From CAZNUP01 sp964609775 (lineage in GTDB: Bacteria > Patescibacteriota > Microgenomatia > JAMCZE01), in NCBI GenBank assembly GCA_964609775.1, contig CAZSSJ010000002.1, forward strand, positions 35,723-99,722: a stretch of DNA of 64,000 nt, in the 5' to 3' direction. The notes under the pieces were generated by a model that saw only the letters and a program-made list of their open reading frames with translations, did not search any database and was not told the DNA's origin. A program made the position numbers and the translations under genes. Of this stretch, positions 36,688 to 45,691 are shown one piece after another (within the stretch, counting starts at the first letter, position 1; each line of letters begins with the position of its first letter).

Positions 36688-37727
36688 CACTTGGAATTCT
36701 TTTGCCGATGGGGAGCAGCCTTGAAGACATGGAGCTTCATGGCCAAAAGGAACGTTTCCAAAAATACTACCTCAATGTCTATAGACAGAGCTTTGAAAAA
36801 GTTATTGTCTTTAGCTATAAGGACTCTCCCCTTCATCGCTACTTCTATTCCCTAGCTCTCCCGTTAGTCAAGCGCAAAGATTTCACCACATGCGACGTCT
36901 TCCGATGCTTTCATTTAAGTTCCACGCCCCCGGCCATTGTCGGGAAAATTCTATTTAACAAAAAGTTCGTCTTCAATTACAACTATGATTATAAAAAATG
37001 GGCGGTTATCGAAAAAAAACCCTTCCTGGTTCCATTGATTCAACTTTTAGAGCAGGTAAGTTTTAGGTTGGCAAACCATATTTTTGTCGCCGACGAAAGA
37101 ATGGCCGAATTTGCCAGAACGCTCAGAAGTGCAACAAAAATTACGAACATCCCCAACGGCGTGGACGTCACCATCTTTAGGCCAGCATTGCATAACAAAA
37201 AAAACAGCCAAAAAGTTATCCTTTCTGTAGGTCGGCTAGAAGAGCAAAAAAACTATGGGCAGCTTATCGCTGCCGTTGCCAACATTAGCCCAAAACCACA
37301 TTTAATCATCATTGGTCGGGGAGCTTTAAAGGAGACTTTAGTTAGGCAAGCAGGTCGATTGGCAGTGGATATGACAATTATTGATGTGGTCCCCCACCTA
37401 GAGTTGCCAAAATATTATCAATCTGCTGATGTTTATGTTCAACCCTCCTTAGCGGAGGCTCCGGTAAAAACTCTTCTCGAAGCAATGAGCTGCCAATGTG
37501 CTTGTGTAGGGACCAGGGTTCCTGGCATTTCGGGAGTCTTAGAAGATGGAAAAAATGGATTGCTAGCCTCCTTAGAAACGAAAGATCTTCAGAAAAAGAT
37601 TCAACAGGTTTTAAATAATCCAAAAACGGCAAAAAAACTAGGGGAGCAAGCCAGAGTGACAATCATCAACCGCTTCAATATCAAAAAAATGATTAACAAA
37701 GAAATCTCCATTCTGAAAAGCATATGA
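36684..37727 (+). CDS. GT4 glycosyltransferase
   Basis: GT-B enzyme of 347 residues. The N-domain is short and lacks the usual GG loop (MTLGILLPMGSSLEDMELHG). The C-domain is standard: NIPNGVDVTIF, ILSVGRLEEQKNYGQL, LIIIGRGALKETL, then EAPVKTLLEAMSCQCACV, the E-x7-E donor site. Four-base overlaps on both sides place it firmly in the operon. Confidence 0.85.
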   Translation: MTLGILLPMGSSLEDMELHGQKERFQKYYLNVYRQSFEKVIVFSYKDSPLHRYFYSLALPLVKRKDFTTCDVFRCFHLSSTPPAIVGKILFNKKFVFNYNYDYKKWAVIEKKPFLVPLIQLLEQVSFRLANHIFVADERMAEFARTLRSATKITNIPNGVDVTIFRPALHNKKNSQKVILSVGRLEEQKNYGQLIAAVANISPKPHLIIIGRGALKETLVRQAGRLAVDMTIIDVVPHLELPKYYQSADVYVQPSLAEAPVKTLLEAMSCQCACVGTRVPGISGVLEDGKNGLLASLETKDLQKKIQQVLNNPKTAKKLGEQARVTIINRFNIKKMINKEISILKSI

Positions 37728-38779
37728 CAGTCTGCTATTTTGGCTACTACCGACCCTTTCATTCTAGAAATCGCAACCTCATACTTGGTTTACGGAGAAA
37801 TGGTGTTAACGTAATTGAATGCAATGCTGTAGTGCCGTTTATTCAAGGAAGATACTTTTGTCTTCTTGCAAAATACTTCCGCTATGGCACAGGGGCGGAT
37901 GTGATTATTGTTGGTTTTCCTGGGCACACAGATGTGCCCCTTGCCTGGGCTTTAGCGAAAATTTTTCACCGAAAGTTAGTTTTTGACGCTTTTACTTCTA
38001 TGTATTTAAACCTTGTGTATGACCGCCAGGATGTTGCTCAACATTCTTTGAAGGCTTTAGTCTACTGGCTAGTCGACTGGTTAAGTTGCCTGCTATCAGA
38101 TAAAGTTCTGGTCGATACTTCCGATAACCAACAATATTTTGCTAAAGAGTTTTCTGTTAAGGTGGATAAAATTGCCTGTATTCCTGTATGTTTTGACGAA
38201 AGTATTTTTAAACCGCAAAAAGCGATTAATGGTGATAGTTGTATCGTCGGTTGGCACGGCACTTTCCTCCCGCTTCAGGGGGTGGAGACTATTATCGCAG
38301 CAGCGCAAAAACTTAAGAACGTGAATATAAATTTTCGCCTTTTAGGCTACGGGCGAGAGAAAGACATGAGTGTTAAATTAGTAAAAAAGAAGGGCTTGAA
38401 AAATATTTATTTTTTTGATCGAGTAAATTACCAACGCCTGCCAGATTTTATCAGTGGCTGTGATATTTATCTTGGAGGACCGTTTGGCCAGAATTTAAAG
38501 GCCAACATGGTTATACCAAATAAGGTAGTAGAGGCAATGGCCATGGGCAAGCCGGTAATTTGTGCTGACACACCTGCCATGCGGCGAGCTTTTGTTTCGG
38601 GAAAAGAAGTTTTGTTAACAACACAAAGTAATCAGCTTGCTTTAGCTAGGGCGATAATAAGTCTGAAGGAAAGCCCCAAGCTACGCGAAACCCTGGGTCA
38701 TAACGCACTAAGGGCTGCTTCTTTCTATACTAGCAAGAATATTGGTCGCTTATTACTTCAAAAAATCGCCCAGCTATAA
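37724..38779 (+). CDS. GT4-like glycosyltransferase
   Basis: GT-B enzyme of 351 residues. It shows YYRPFHSRNRNLILGLRRNG, IVGFPGHTDVPLAWALAKIF, VDTSDNQQYFAKEF and CIPVCFDESIFKP, then VGWHGTFLPLQGVETII and a donor loop MVIPNKVVEAMAMGKPVI. The N-terminal pattern is typical of a GT4 subgroup common in archaeal and patescibacterial glycan loci. Only 14 bases separate it from the acyltransferase that follows. Confidence 0.82.
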   Translation: MTVCYFGYYRPFHSRNRNLILGLRRNGVNVIECNAVVPFIQGRYFCLLAKYFRYGTGADVIIVGFPGHTDVPLAWALAKIFHRKLVFDAFTSMYLNLVYDRQDVAQHSLKALVYWLVDWLSCLLSDKVLVDTSDNQQYFAKEFSVKVDKIACIPVCFDESIFKPQKAINGDSCIVGWHGTFLPLQGVETIIAAAQKLKNVNINFRLLGYGREKDMSVKLVKKKGLKNIYFFDRVNYQRLPDFISGCDIYLGGPFGQNLKANMVIPNKVVEAMAMGKPVICADTPAMRRAFVSGKEVLLTTQSNQLALARAIISLKESPKLRETLGHNALRAASFYTSKNIGRLLLQKIAQL

Positions 38780-38793
38780 TATACTTTCTAAAG

Positions 38794-39999
38794 ATGCGTA
38801 AGATAGGTTATCTAGAGGGGTTAAGAGGCATCGCTGCGTTCATTGTCGTCCTTAATCATTTTGCCGTATCCTTTTTCCCGGCATTGTATAACGGAAAGAT
38901 AACCCAGGCTCATACCTTATCCTGGCTAGAATCGGCTATCGCTAGTAGCCCTATTAATTTTTTTTATAATGGCAACTTTGCCGTCGCTGTTTTCTTTGTT
39001 CTTAGCGGCTTTGTCCTCTCATACAACTATTTCAAAACTCTACGTGTAGAGGTAATTGTGTCCGGAGCAATTAAACGATATTTCCGGCTAGTGATTCCGG
39101 TTGCCTTTACTGTCCTGTTGGCCTACTTATTCATGAAATTTTCATTTTTCTTTAACAAACAGGCCGGAGAGATAAGTTATTCGACTTGGTGGCTATCAAG
39201 ATATTGGGAATTTGATACCAATCTAATAGATGTTTTAAATACCGCATTTATTAGAGTGCTCTTTTTTGGTGATGTTAGATTTAATCACATATTGTGGACG
39301 ATGCGTTATGAGTTTTTTGGATCCATAATTGTATTCACGACGTTATTTATCTTTCGACAAAGAAGGTATCGATATGCGGCTTATATCATTCTTAGTTTAT
39401 GGTTTTTAAGGTCATACTATCTTCCATTTATCCTTGGTTTGGTTCTCTCCGACCTATATAGTCTTAAAAGATACACAGTTAAACTAAATAAAGATTTAAA
39501 AAGAATTTGTCTTCTATTGCTGGGATTTGTTGGTTTATATTTAAGTTCCTGTCCCAGTGGAGCCCCAATAAGAAATACAATCTATGCCCCCTTGTTTATC
39601 TTGGATCGTTATCCCTACACCTTTTATCACATCTTAGGGGCTTTAATGCTCATGATTACTCTTTTAAATTGGACAGCGCTGCAAAACTTATTTTCAAACA
39701 GACTATTTATCTTTTTGGGCAGAATATCGTTTTCTATGTATTTGCTTCATTTGATAGTGATTGGTTCCTTATCCAGTCTACTGTTAATTATTTTGACTCA
39801 CTATTTTACCTATCCTGTTGCAGCTATGCTCGTCTTTGTGATATCGATGCCGGTCTTAGTATTTACCTCCTATTTAATGTACGTGCTGGTGGATAGTAAG
39901 GGTACCATCCTATCTAAAATTATTTGTCGTTGGCTCACTGGGTCAATCAGGCGGCAACAATTCGCCAACCAGTTTGTCCTTGGTGGCAAAAAATCATAA
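38794..39999 (+). CDS. acyltransferase family 3 (OafA/YrhL-like) membrane protein
   Basis: Polytopic protein of 401 residues and about ten helices. It begins with the family hallmark YLEGLRGIAAFIVVLNHF, including the conserved R11 and H22, and has FFVLSGFVLSYNYF soon after. These enzymes O-acylate sugars of O-antigen, capsule or peptidoglycan using acyl-CoA from the cytoplasm. Position directly before the ABC exporter genes suggests the exported polysaccharide is O-acetylated. No extracytoplasmic SGNH domain is fused, so the protein is the short form. Confidence 0.9.
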   Translation: MRKIGYLEGLRGIAAFIVVLNHFAVSFFPALYNGKITQAHTLSWLESAIASSPINFFYNGNFAVAVFFVLSGFVLSYNYFKTLRVEVIVSGAIKRYFRLVIPVAFTVLLAYLFMKFSFFFNKQAGEISYSTWWLSRYWEFDTNLIDVLNTAFIRVLFFGDVRFNHILWTMRYEFFGSIIVFTTLFIFRQRRYRYAAYIILSLWFLRSYYLPFILGLVLSDLYSLKRYTVKLNKDLKRICLLLLGFVGLYLSSCPSGAPIRNTIYAPLFILDRYPYTFYHILGALMLMITLLNWTALQNLFSNRLFIFLGRISFSMYLLHLIVIGSLSSLLLIILTHYFTYPVAAMLVFVISMPVLVFTSYLMYVLVDSKGTILSKIICRWLTGSIRRQQFANQFVLGGKKS

Positions 40000-40008
40000 A
40001 ATAGATTT

Positions 40009-40821
40009 ATGGAAATAATCATTCGACCAAAAAGTGTCTTCAATCTAGATTTTAAAGAAATCTGGCATTATCGCGAACTTTTTTACGTCTTTGCCTGGCG
40101 AGATATTAAAGTCCGTTATAAACAAACAGTTTTAGGCATCTCGTGGGCTCTTTTTCAACCTCTAGTTACGACTGGAATATTTAGCATTTTTTTTGGAAAA
40201 ATTGCCAAAATCCCTTCTGACCATATCCCATACCCGTTATTTGTTCTTACTGGATTGGTTTTTTGGAGCTTTTTTTCAAATAGTGTTACGGCGGCAAGTC
40301 AAAGCATGGTCGCCAGTGAAAACATCATCAAAAAAGTCTACTTTCCACGCCTGATTATTCCACTTTCCTCAATTGTGACAGCCGGGCTTGACTTTCTAAT
40401 TTCCTTTTTGATGCTATTACTAGTAATGGTTTACTACCGGTATTTTCCTCAATTTACCAGCCTGCTAGTTCTCCCAGTGTTGTTGCTTACTTTAATTCTC
40501 ACTGCTGGGGGAATCGGTTTATTTACATCAGCGATTAATGTCAAATATCGCGATGTCAGATATATCCTGCCGTTTTTCATCCAAATTGGGCTCTTCGTTA
40601 CTCCCATTATCTATCCAATAAGTGTTATCTTGGACTACCGTAAATGGCTTCTGATTCTCAATCCTCTGACCTCAGTAATCGAAACAGCGCGTGCCCTCTA
40701 TTCGGGCAAACCAATAAATTATTTTCTCATCTCTTTAGGCTTTGCGATTTCGGTCGTCATATTTTCTCTCGGCCTTTACTATTTTCGCAAGACCGAAGCT
40801 TTCTTTGCTGACGTCGCTTAG
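40009..40821 (+). CDS. wzm: polysaccharide ABC transporter permease (Wzm/TagG-like)
   Basis: A protein of 270 residues with six membrane helices. The N-terminal amphipathic part reads DFKEIWHYRELFYVFAWRDIKVRYKQTVLGISWALFQPL, the signature of ABC-2 type polysaccharide and polyol-phosphate exporters, and the later DVRYILPFFIQIGLFVTPI is also typical. It forms a channel with the ATPase encoded next to it and moves finished, lipid-linked glycan across the membrane. Ten bases separate the pair. Confidence 0.92.
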   Translation: MEIIIRPKSVFNLDFKEIWHYRELFYVFAWRDIKVRYKQTVLGISWALFQPLVTTGIFSIFFGKIAKIPSDHIPYPLFVLTGLVFWSFFSNSVTAASQSMVASENIIKKVYFPRLIIPLSSIVTAGLDFLISFLMLLLVMVYYRYFPQFTSLLVLPVLLLTLILTAGGIGLFTSAINVKYRDVRYILPFFIQIGLFVTPIIYPISVILDYRKWLLILNPLTSVIETARALYSGKPINYFLISLGFAISVVIFSLGLYYFRKTEAFFADVA

Positions 40822-40830
40822 ACTTTTGCT

Positions 40831-42111
40831 ATGGACAATATTATTGAAGTCAGTGATCTATCTAAAAAGTACCGTCTCGGCCAAGAACAGCGCTATTACA
40901 CGCTACGGGACAGCATTGCGTCTTTGTCTTCGCTTCCCAAACAGCTTTGGGGGGTGTGGGGAAATTTTAGCGAAATTCTTGAAAAAAATGAATTTTGGGC
41001 TCTTAAAGACGTTTCTTTTTCGGTCAAACGAGGCGAAGTTGTTGGAGTCATCGGGAAAAACGGTGCTGGTAAAAGCACTCTGCTTAAAATTCTGTCTCGC
41101 ATCACTCCTCCAACCTATGGTCAAGCTCGACTGCGTGGTCGTGTAGCTAGCCTTCTGGAGGTTGGAACTGGTTTTAACCAGGAATTAACAGGCCGCGAAA
41201 ATATCTTTCTCAACGGTGCTATCTTAGGCATGAGCCGCCAAGAGGTAAGAAGAAAATTCGACGAGATAGTCGCTTTTGCCGAAGTCGAAAGGTTCATCGA
41301 CACGCCAGTGAAACGTTATTCTTCAGGGATGTATTTGCGCCTTGCCTTTGCCGTCGCCGCCCATTTGGAACCAGAAATACTTCTGGTTGACGAAGTCCTT
41401 TCCGTTGGTGATGCCCAATTTCAAGAAAAGAGTTTGGGAAAAATGCGCGAAATTACCCAGCAGGAAGGCAGGACAATAATATTTGTCAGTCACAACATGG
41501 GTGCAATTAACGCTCTTTGCAACCGGTGTTTATTGCTTGAACAAGGGCAGACTGTCGCTTTCGGCGAAACCGCCGAGGTCGTCACCAAATACTTATCGTC
41601 GAAAAGAAAATCAGTCAACAATATTTGGAAGATTCCGAAAAAACCGTCCGTCCCATTTTATGTTTCTAAAATGTGGTTAACTGACGAAAACGGGAAAGCT
41701 ATTTCTCAAATAGAGATGGGAGAAAATGTTAACCTCAATCTAGAAGCTAAAATTACTCAGGAAATCAGGGATGGAGTCCTTGCCGCTCTCGTCGCTACGG
41801 AAGGATCACCGCTTCTTTATATCTATGATACTGACAACTCCCCAGAACTGCGTCGGAAGCGTCGGGTAGGTAAATATTTTGAACAGGTTCTCCTGCCCAC
41901 ATCCATATTTAAAGAAGGCGACTACACGATCAGTATAATGATCGGCCACGGACAAGATAATCTCACCGACCAAAACTGTGAAATTTCCTTCAAGATCGTT
42001 AACACCAAAAGGGATTTGACACACCTCAGTTTCCGTAAAAACAGACTAGGATTTCTTTATCAGGAAACCCACTGGGAGGTGCGCCAACTTGGACGTCAAA
42101 AAGAGTACTAA
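40831..42111 (+). CDS. wzt: polysaccharide ABC transporter ATPase with carbohydrate-binding tail (Wzt-like)
   Basis: A protein of 426 residues. Walker A GKNGAGKST at 75-83, signature YSSGMYLRLAFAVAAHL from 163, Walker B ILLVDE at 183-188, and switch histidine H221. Residues from about 270 on form a separate beta domain (SQIEMGENVNLNLEAKI, FEQVLLPTSIFKEGDY) as in Wzt proteins, where it recognises the terminal modification of the chain before export. The DNA therefore predicts a capped O-antigen-like polymer made in the cytoplasm. The methyltransferase start lies inside the 3' end of this gene. Confidence 0.93.
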   Translation: MDNIIEVSDLSKKYRLGQEQRYYTLRDSIASLSSLPKQLWGVWGNFSEILEKNEFWALKDVSFSVKRGEVVGVIGKNGAGKSTLLKILSRITPPTYGQARLRGRVASLLEVGTGFNQELTGRENIFLNGAILGMSRQEVRRKFDEIVAFAEVERFIDTPVKRYSSGMYLRLAFAVAAHLEPEILLVDEVLSVGDAQFQEKSLGKMREITQQEGRTIIFVSHNMGAINALCNRCLLLEQGQTVAFGETAEVVTKYLSSKRKSVNNIWKIPKKPSVPFYVSKMWLTDENGKAISQIEMGENVNLNLEAKITQEIRDGVLAALVATEGSPLLYIYDTDNSPELRRKRRVGKYFEQVLLPTSIFKEGDYTISIMIGHGQDNLTDQNCEISFKIVNTKRDLTHLSFRKNRLGFLYQETHWEVRQLGRQKEY

Positions 42112-43057
42112 CCACCTTGTCCGGTACTTAGACAGGGCCTTTGGAGTCAGATCAGTTTTTCCTCTAAACCCGGTCAGAAAAAGGGCCAGAAAGGAACTTC
42201 TTAGACGGCTATCATCCGGAATTTATAAATTCCAGGAGATAAATTGTCCCTCCTGTGCCAGTCATAGATTTACAATCTTGGCTAAACAGGACATGTACGC
42301 CCTGCCGCATCTTGTGGTCATTTGCCTCTGTTGCTCGCTGGTTTATACGCGACAAAGATTGACGGAAAAATCTTTGTCAAACTTTTATCAAAATCTCTAC
42401 CAGCAGTTAGACCGGGGTAGGGATTTGCCAAAAGAAGAATATTTCCGTTTAGAATCTAAAAAAGGACAAGACATTTTCCACTATATGTTCAATAACTCTT
42501 TGCTACCTCCTAAAAACACACTCATTGTTGAAATTGGTTGTGGTGTTGGAGGCGTACTTTATCCATTCCGAAAGTACGGTTATGAGATAATAGGTTGCGA
42601 TTTCAATCAAGACTATATCAATTTTGGCATCACCACCCGCGGTCTTAATCTAAAAGCTGGAGGATTGAAAGAGATATCAAAAGTCCTCTTTAAAAGCAAA
42701 AAGAAAGTAGGTCTAGTCATTTATGAACAAGTATTTGAACATCTACCTGACCCCAAAAAAGAATTAACACAACTTAAAAAAATTATGACATCAAACACTT
42801 TACTCTATCTTGGCGTTCCAGGAATTAAAAATATTCGTCATCACTACCAGGAAAATTTTCGTGCATTCCTTCAATTTCCCCATTTGACCTATTTTGAACT
42901 GTCAACTCTTAAATCTCTGCTTGCTAGTCAGGGATTTCAATTATTAAAGGGGACTGAGAGAATTAGAGGAGTTTTTAAACTGGGTCAGAAAAGAAATATC
43001 CTCCTCACCAACCCGGATGGGATTATAACCTATATTCAAAATTTGAAATTTATCTAA
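42089..43057 (+). CDS. SAM-dependent methyltransferase with zinc-ribbon-like N-terminus
   Basis: A protein of 322 residues. The start is TTG 42089, backed by the strong Shine-Dalgarno GGGAGGTG at 42074-42081. Cysteines at CPSC and CLCC (about residues 52-85) suggest a zinc site of the kind found in C-methyltransferase-like sugar enzymes. Motif I LIVEIGCGVGGVLYPF, motif II IIGCDFNQDYINFG and YEQVFEHLPDPKKEL follow. It may methylate the chain end that the Wzt tail recognises; this is inference. Confidence 0.83.
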   Translation: MDVKKSTNHLVRYLDRAFGVRSVFPLNPVRKRARKELLRRLSSGIYKFQEINCPSCASHRFTILAKQDMYALPHLVVICLCCSLVYTRQRLTEKSLSNFYQNLYQQLDRGRDLPKEEYFRLESKKGQDIFHYMFNNSLLPPKNTLIVEIGCGVGGVLYPFRKYGYEIIGCDFNQDYINFGITTRGLNLKAGGLKEISKVLFKSKKKVGLVIYEQVFEHLPDPKKELTQLKKIMTSNTLLYLGVPGIKNIRHHYQENFRAFLQFPHLTYFELSTLKSLLASQGFQLLKGTERIRGVFKLGQKRNILLTNPDGIITYIQNLKFI

Positions 43058-43069
43058 TTTGCCATCCCT

Positions 43070-43795
43070 ATGGCTTTGGAAAAGCAAGACCTAACGCTGC
43101 TCCTTAGATTAAGAAAACAATATCCCGAAGGAAAAAATCTGTGTATTTTAGGCGATTGCACTTTTCATTTTACCGATGAAACACTCAATCGAAAGTGTGG
43201 AATTAAATTTAAAGGGCAAGCAAAACAGACGACTTTAAAGTCTTTTAGCCAAGCCTATGGCTTCGAAACAGCGGTGACTATAGATATTGACGGCAATCCA
43301 ACCCTTAAATTCGATTTACAAAAGAAGCTCCCTCGGAATTTGATCGGAAAATTTGATTGGGTTATTGATGCTGGCACGTTATTCTGGTGTTTTGATATTG
43401 CCGGGATTTGGGAAAATATCCTCCTGCTTCTTAAGCCTCACGGTTGTGTGTTTCACATTGATGCCTTAACCGGCTATTTTGGCCGGGGTTATTATTCTTT
43501 GCATCCACGGTTGTTTAGCGATTTCTATAGCCAGAATGGCCTAAAAATTATTACGTTCGCTTACCGTCTCAGGCCACCATCCCTTAATATTATCGAAAAA
43601 AGGTTCCGGAGACTTGAGTGGCAACCTTTTCCGCCAAGCCACATGTTTTTAAAAAATGCGGATAAATTTAATATGGAATTTTCTGATAAAAACACCACGG
43701 ACCCGTCAATTGTGCCAAATGATGCCGTTTTGGCCTGTTTCGCGGTAAGGGCGAAAAAAGTGCCTTTCCAAACCGTTTTACCGTCAAATATTTAA
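43070..43795 (+). CDS. methyltransferase-fold protein, degenerate
   Basis: A protein of 241 residues. Segments such as NLCILGDCTFHFT, TIDIDGNPTLKFDLQK and FDWVIDAGTLFWCFDIAGIW match the beta strands of class I methyltransferases, but the glycine-rich SAM loop is replaced by GDCTF. Similar proteins occur in glycan clusters as unassigned methyltransferase-like products. Twelve bases after the previous gene. Function is unknown. Confidence 0.65.
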   Translation: MALEKQDLTLLLRLRKQYPEGKNLCILGDCTFHFTDETLNRKCGIKFKGQAKQTTLKSFSQAYGFETAVTIDIDGNPTLKFDLQKKLPRNLIGKFDWVIDAGTLFWCFDIAGIWENILLLLKPHGCVFHIDALTGYFGRGYYSLHPRLFSDFYSQNGLKIITFAYRLRPPSLNIIEKRFRRLEWQPFPPSHMFLKNADKFNMEFSDKNTTDPSIVPNDAVLACFAVRAKKVPFQTVLPSNI

Positions 43796-43813
43796 TTACT
43801 TGAGTTAATACCT

Positions 43814-44452
43814 GTGCCAAATAACGCCGATATTCTTATTGTTGTAGCTCACCCGGACGACGAGTCCTTATGGTTTGGCGAAGGAATTCACCAGCTGGTA
43901 GCTAGGGGCAAAAATATAATTGTCCTTTGCCTCTCAGGTGGATCAAATCCAATCCGAAGCGCCGAATTTAAAAAAGCCTGCTTAAGACTCAAAGTTAAAG
44001 GCAAGATGCTGAACAATCCTGATCGAGGGATGCCGCGTTTGCAGACTAGCCCAAGTGACCTAGATTTGGTCGATTGGCATCCCGAATATGTGATAACTCA
44101 TGCACCGTGGGGAAATGAACGACATCATCCCCACCACCAACAGTGCTTTCAAATCTCCCGGTCATGGGCTTTAAAAGGGGGAATTCCGTTTGGTTATTTC
44201 TCGGAAAAAAAACCTCTCATTCTGAATCCTTTAATAGAAACGATCGAGTTTTCAGTCAACCGTCCGAGGAAAAACGCCCTTTTGTCCATCTATGATTCAG
44301 AAATTTCCGGACTTCGCGACTACGAAGCCTACCACCACGACAAGGAATATCTAATTATCGAGCGAAAATATTTTTCCCGCATTTCCAAGATATTCACTAG
44401 GCTTTGCCAAACCTTAAGTTCTATTTTCGAATCGCGAGGACCACGAACGTGA
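43814..44452 (+). CDS. PIG-L family deacetylase
   Basis: A protein of 212 residues starting at GTG 43814. The metal motif AHPDDE is at residues 12-17 and the histidine cluster HHPHH at 104-108 supplies the third ligand, both diagnostic of zinc-dependent PIG-L/LmbE N-acetylglucosaminyl deacetylases (PF02585). It likely removes an acetyl group from an amino sugar of a lipid- or nucleotide-linked precursor. The last seven codons and stop are supplied by the repeat element that begins at about 44432. Confidence 0.9.
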   Translation: MPNNADILIVVAHPDDESLWFGEGIHQLVARGKNIIVLCLSGGSNPIRSAEFKKACLRLKVKGKMLNNPDRGMPRLQTSPSDLDLVDWHPEYVITHAPWGNERHHPHHQQCFQISRSWALKGGIPFGYFSEKKPLILNPLIETIEFSVNRPRKNALLSIYDSEISGLRDYEAYHHDKEYLIIERKYFSRISKIFTRLCQTLSSIFESRGPRT

Positions 44453-44531
44453 GTTCGAGGCGTTGCGAGAGAAAAGAAACTGGCGAAGCCAAAACGAAAG
44501 AGACCTCGGGCGTAAGCCCGAGGAGTTTCAT
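44432..44531 (+). repeat. hairpin-rich intergenic repeat, second copy of the element inserted at 33452-33572
   Basis: Three hairpins in 80 bases: CGAAC-gtga-GTTCG (44444-44457), TGGC-gaa-GCCA (44481-44491) and CCTCGGGC-gtaa-GCCCGAGG (44504-44523, perfect 8-bp stem). It ends in GAGTTTCAT at 44523-44531. Landmarks AAGAAACT, CGAAGCC, ACCTCG and GAGTTTCAT occur in the same order as in the GT4-embedded copy. There is no T-run, so terminator function is not clear. Confidence 0.6.
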
Positions 44532-44548
44532 ACAATTAAAATAATCAG

Positions 44549-45691
44549 ATGCCGTGCATATTAAAAAAACTGGCAAGGAAAAGTCCGGGTATAGTCACTT
44601 TTACTCATAACGAAGCCCTATATGGTTTACCGGCGAGATCGCGTAAGGTTAAAAACTACATTACCCAAACCTCTGGGAAAAGATGGATTTATGGCGTTCA
44701 TCTTCAGGGCAGCTTGAAACATCTGAAGGAGTGGCCACTTGAGCCCTGGCAAGCATTCATTTCTTGGTCGAACCCAAAGTCCCCATTTCTGTCAAATGTC
44801 CCCACCGAAAAACTAATTGATATTAATCACATTAATCTTCTACCCGAATTTGGGTTTACCCCACGCCCTAAGATTTGGGACATCATCATTATTTCTCGGC
44901 CATCAAAAATTAAAAGAATTCAGGAATCAGTTTTCATCATTAAAAAATTAATGTTGAAAAGACCTGAGTTAAAAACAATTTTTATCGTTCCAACTCCCAG
45001 TCGGCAAGCCAAAGACATTGACCGGAGTTTTTTTGAATTGCCCAAAAGGTTATTTTCTACTAAAGAGATGAAAAATACATCATTTATTGTTTCACCGACT
45101 GAAAGTTTCGGAAATTTTCCCGTTTCCTCAGAACTAATATCAAAATTGATTTCACAGTCAAAATTTTTACTGTTAACTTCTCACCGTGAAGGTGGGCCAC
45201 GGGCGATTGGCGAAGCGCTTCTGGCGGGAACACCCTGCATTATATCTAAAAATTTAGACACGGGAATCGTGGGCGTTTTTGACAATAAAAATACTCTCAC
45301 AATCGACGACAATATCGATCTAGCCACGCAGCAAATTAATCAAGGCTTGCAAAATTACTCTTCATTTAAAATTGATGATAAAAAAATCTGCCGCTTTTTC
45401 AGTGAGCGGCATAATAAGCCAATATTTAAAGCCAAATTATCAAAACTACTAACACAAATGAGTTACCAGGTGGCGGGAGAATGGTATCTTGAAGATTTGT
45501 CTTTTCGGCTCTGCGGTCACGGTCGAAAATTCAGTTTTCAATCCCTGGACGACGACCGACAATTCTTTTTTTGGTTTGATAAGATTACTTCAGTAAATCC
45601 ATATGATGAAGATGGTCTGATTTATCACCCCGAATCATTATCAGACTATGCTCTTCGGAAACTAAAAAGGTTATGGCAGACAAGACGCTGA
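44549..45691 (+). CDS. GT-B fold glycosyltransferase (GT4-like)
   Basis: A protein of 380 residues. The middle to C-terminal half has a GT-B Rossmann core with SKLISQSKFLLLTSHREGGPRAIGEALLAGTPCII, where E-x7-E is HREGGPRAIGE, as in GT4. The N-terminal half is unusual and rich in lysine and tryptophan, and the last 100 residues (YQVAGEWYLEDLSFRLCGHG) form an extra domain not seen in standard GT4 proteins. No donor is predictable. The transporter gene starts 19 bases before its stop. Confidence 0.75.
   Translation: MPCILKKLARKSPGIVTFTHNEALYGLPARSRKVKNYITQTSGKRWIYGVHLQGSLKHLKEWPLEPWQAFISWSNPKSPFLSNVPTEKLIDINHINLLPEFGFTPRPKIWDIIIISRPSKIKRIQESVFIIKKLMLKRPELKTIFIVPTPSRQAKDIDRSFFELPKRLFSTKEMKNTSFIVSPTESFGNFPVSSELISKLISQSKFLLLTSHREGGPRAIGEALLAGTPCIISKNLDTGIVGVFDNKNTLTIDDNIDLATQQINQGLQNYSSFKIDDKKICRFFSERHNKPIFKAKLSKLLTQMSYQVAGEWYLEDLSFRLCGHGRKFSFQSLDDDRQFFFWFDKITSVNPYDEDGLIYHPESLSDYALRKLKRLWQTRR

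Noticed and set aside
44504..44523. Strong hairpin CCTCGGGC-gtaa-GCCCGAGG as a Rho-independent terminator
   Set aside because: No T-run follows, and it is one of three hairpins in a repeat element that also occurs inside a gene.
44329..44535. Minus-strand open frame across the repeat at 44432-44531
   Set aside because: It is antisense to the PIG-L gene and its sequence arises from the hairpin repeat; no ribosome site or family match.
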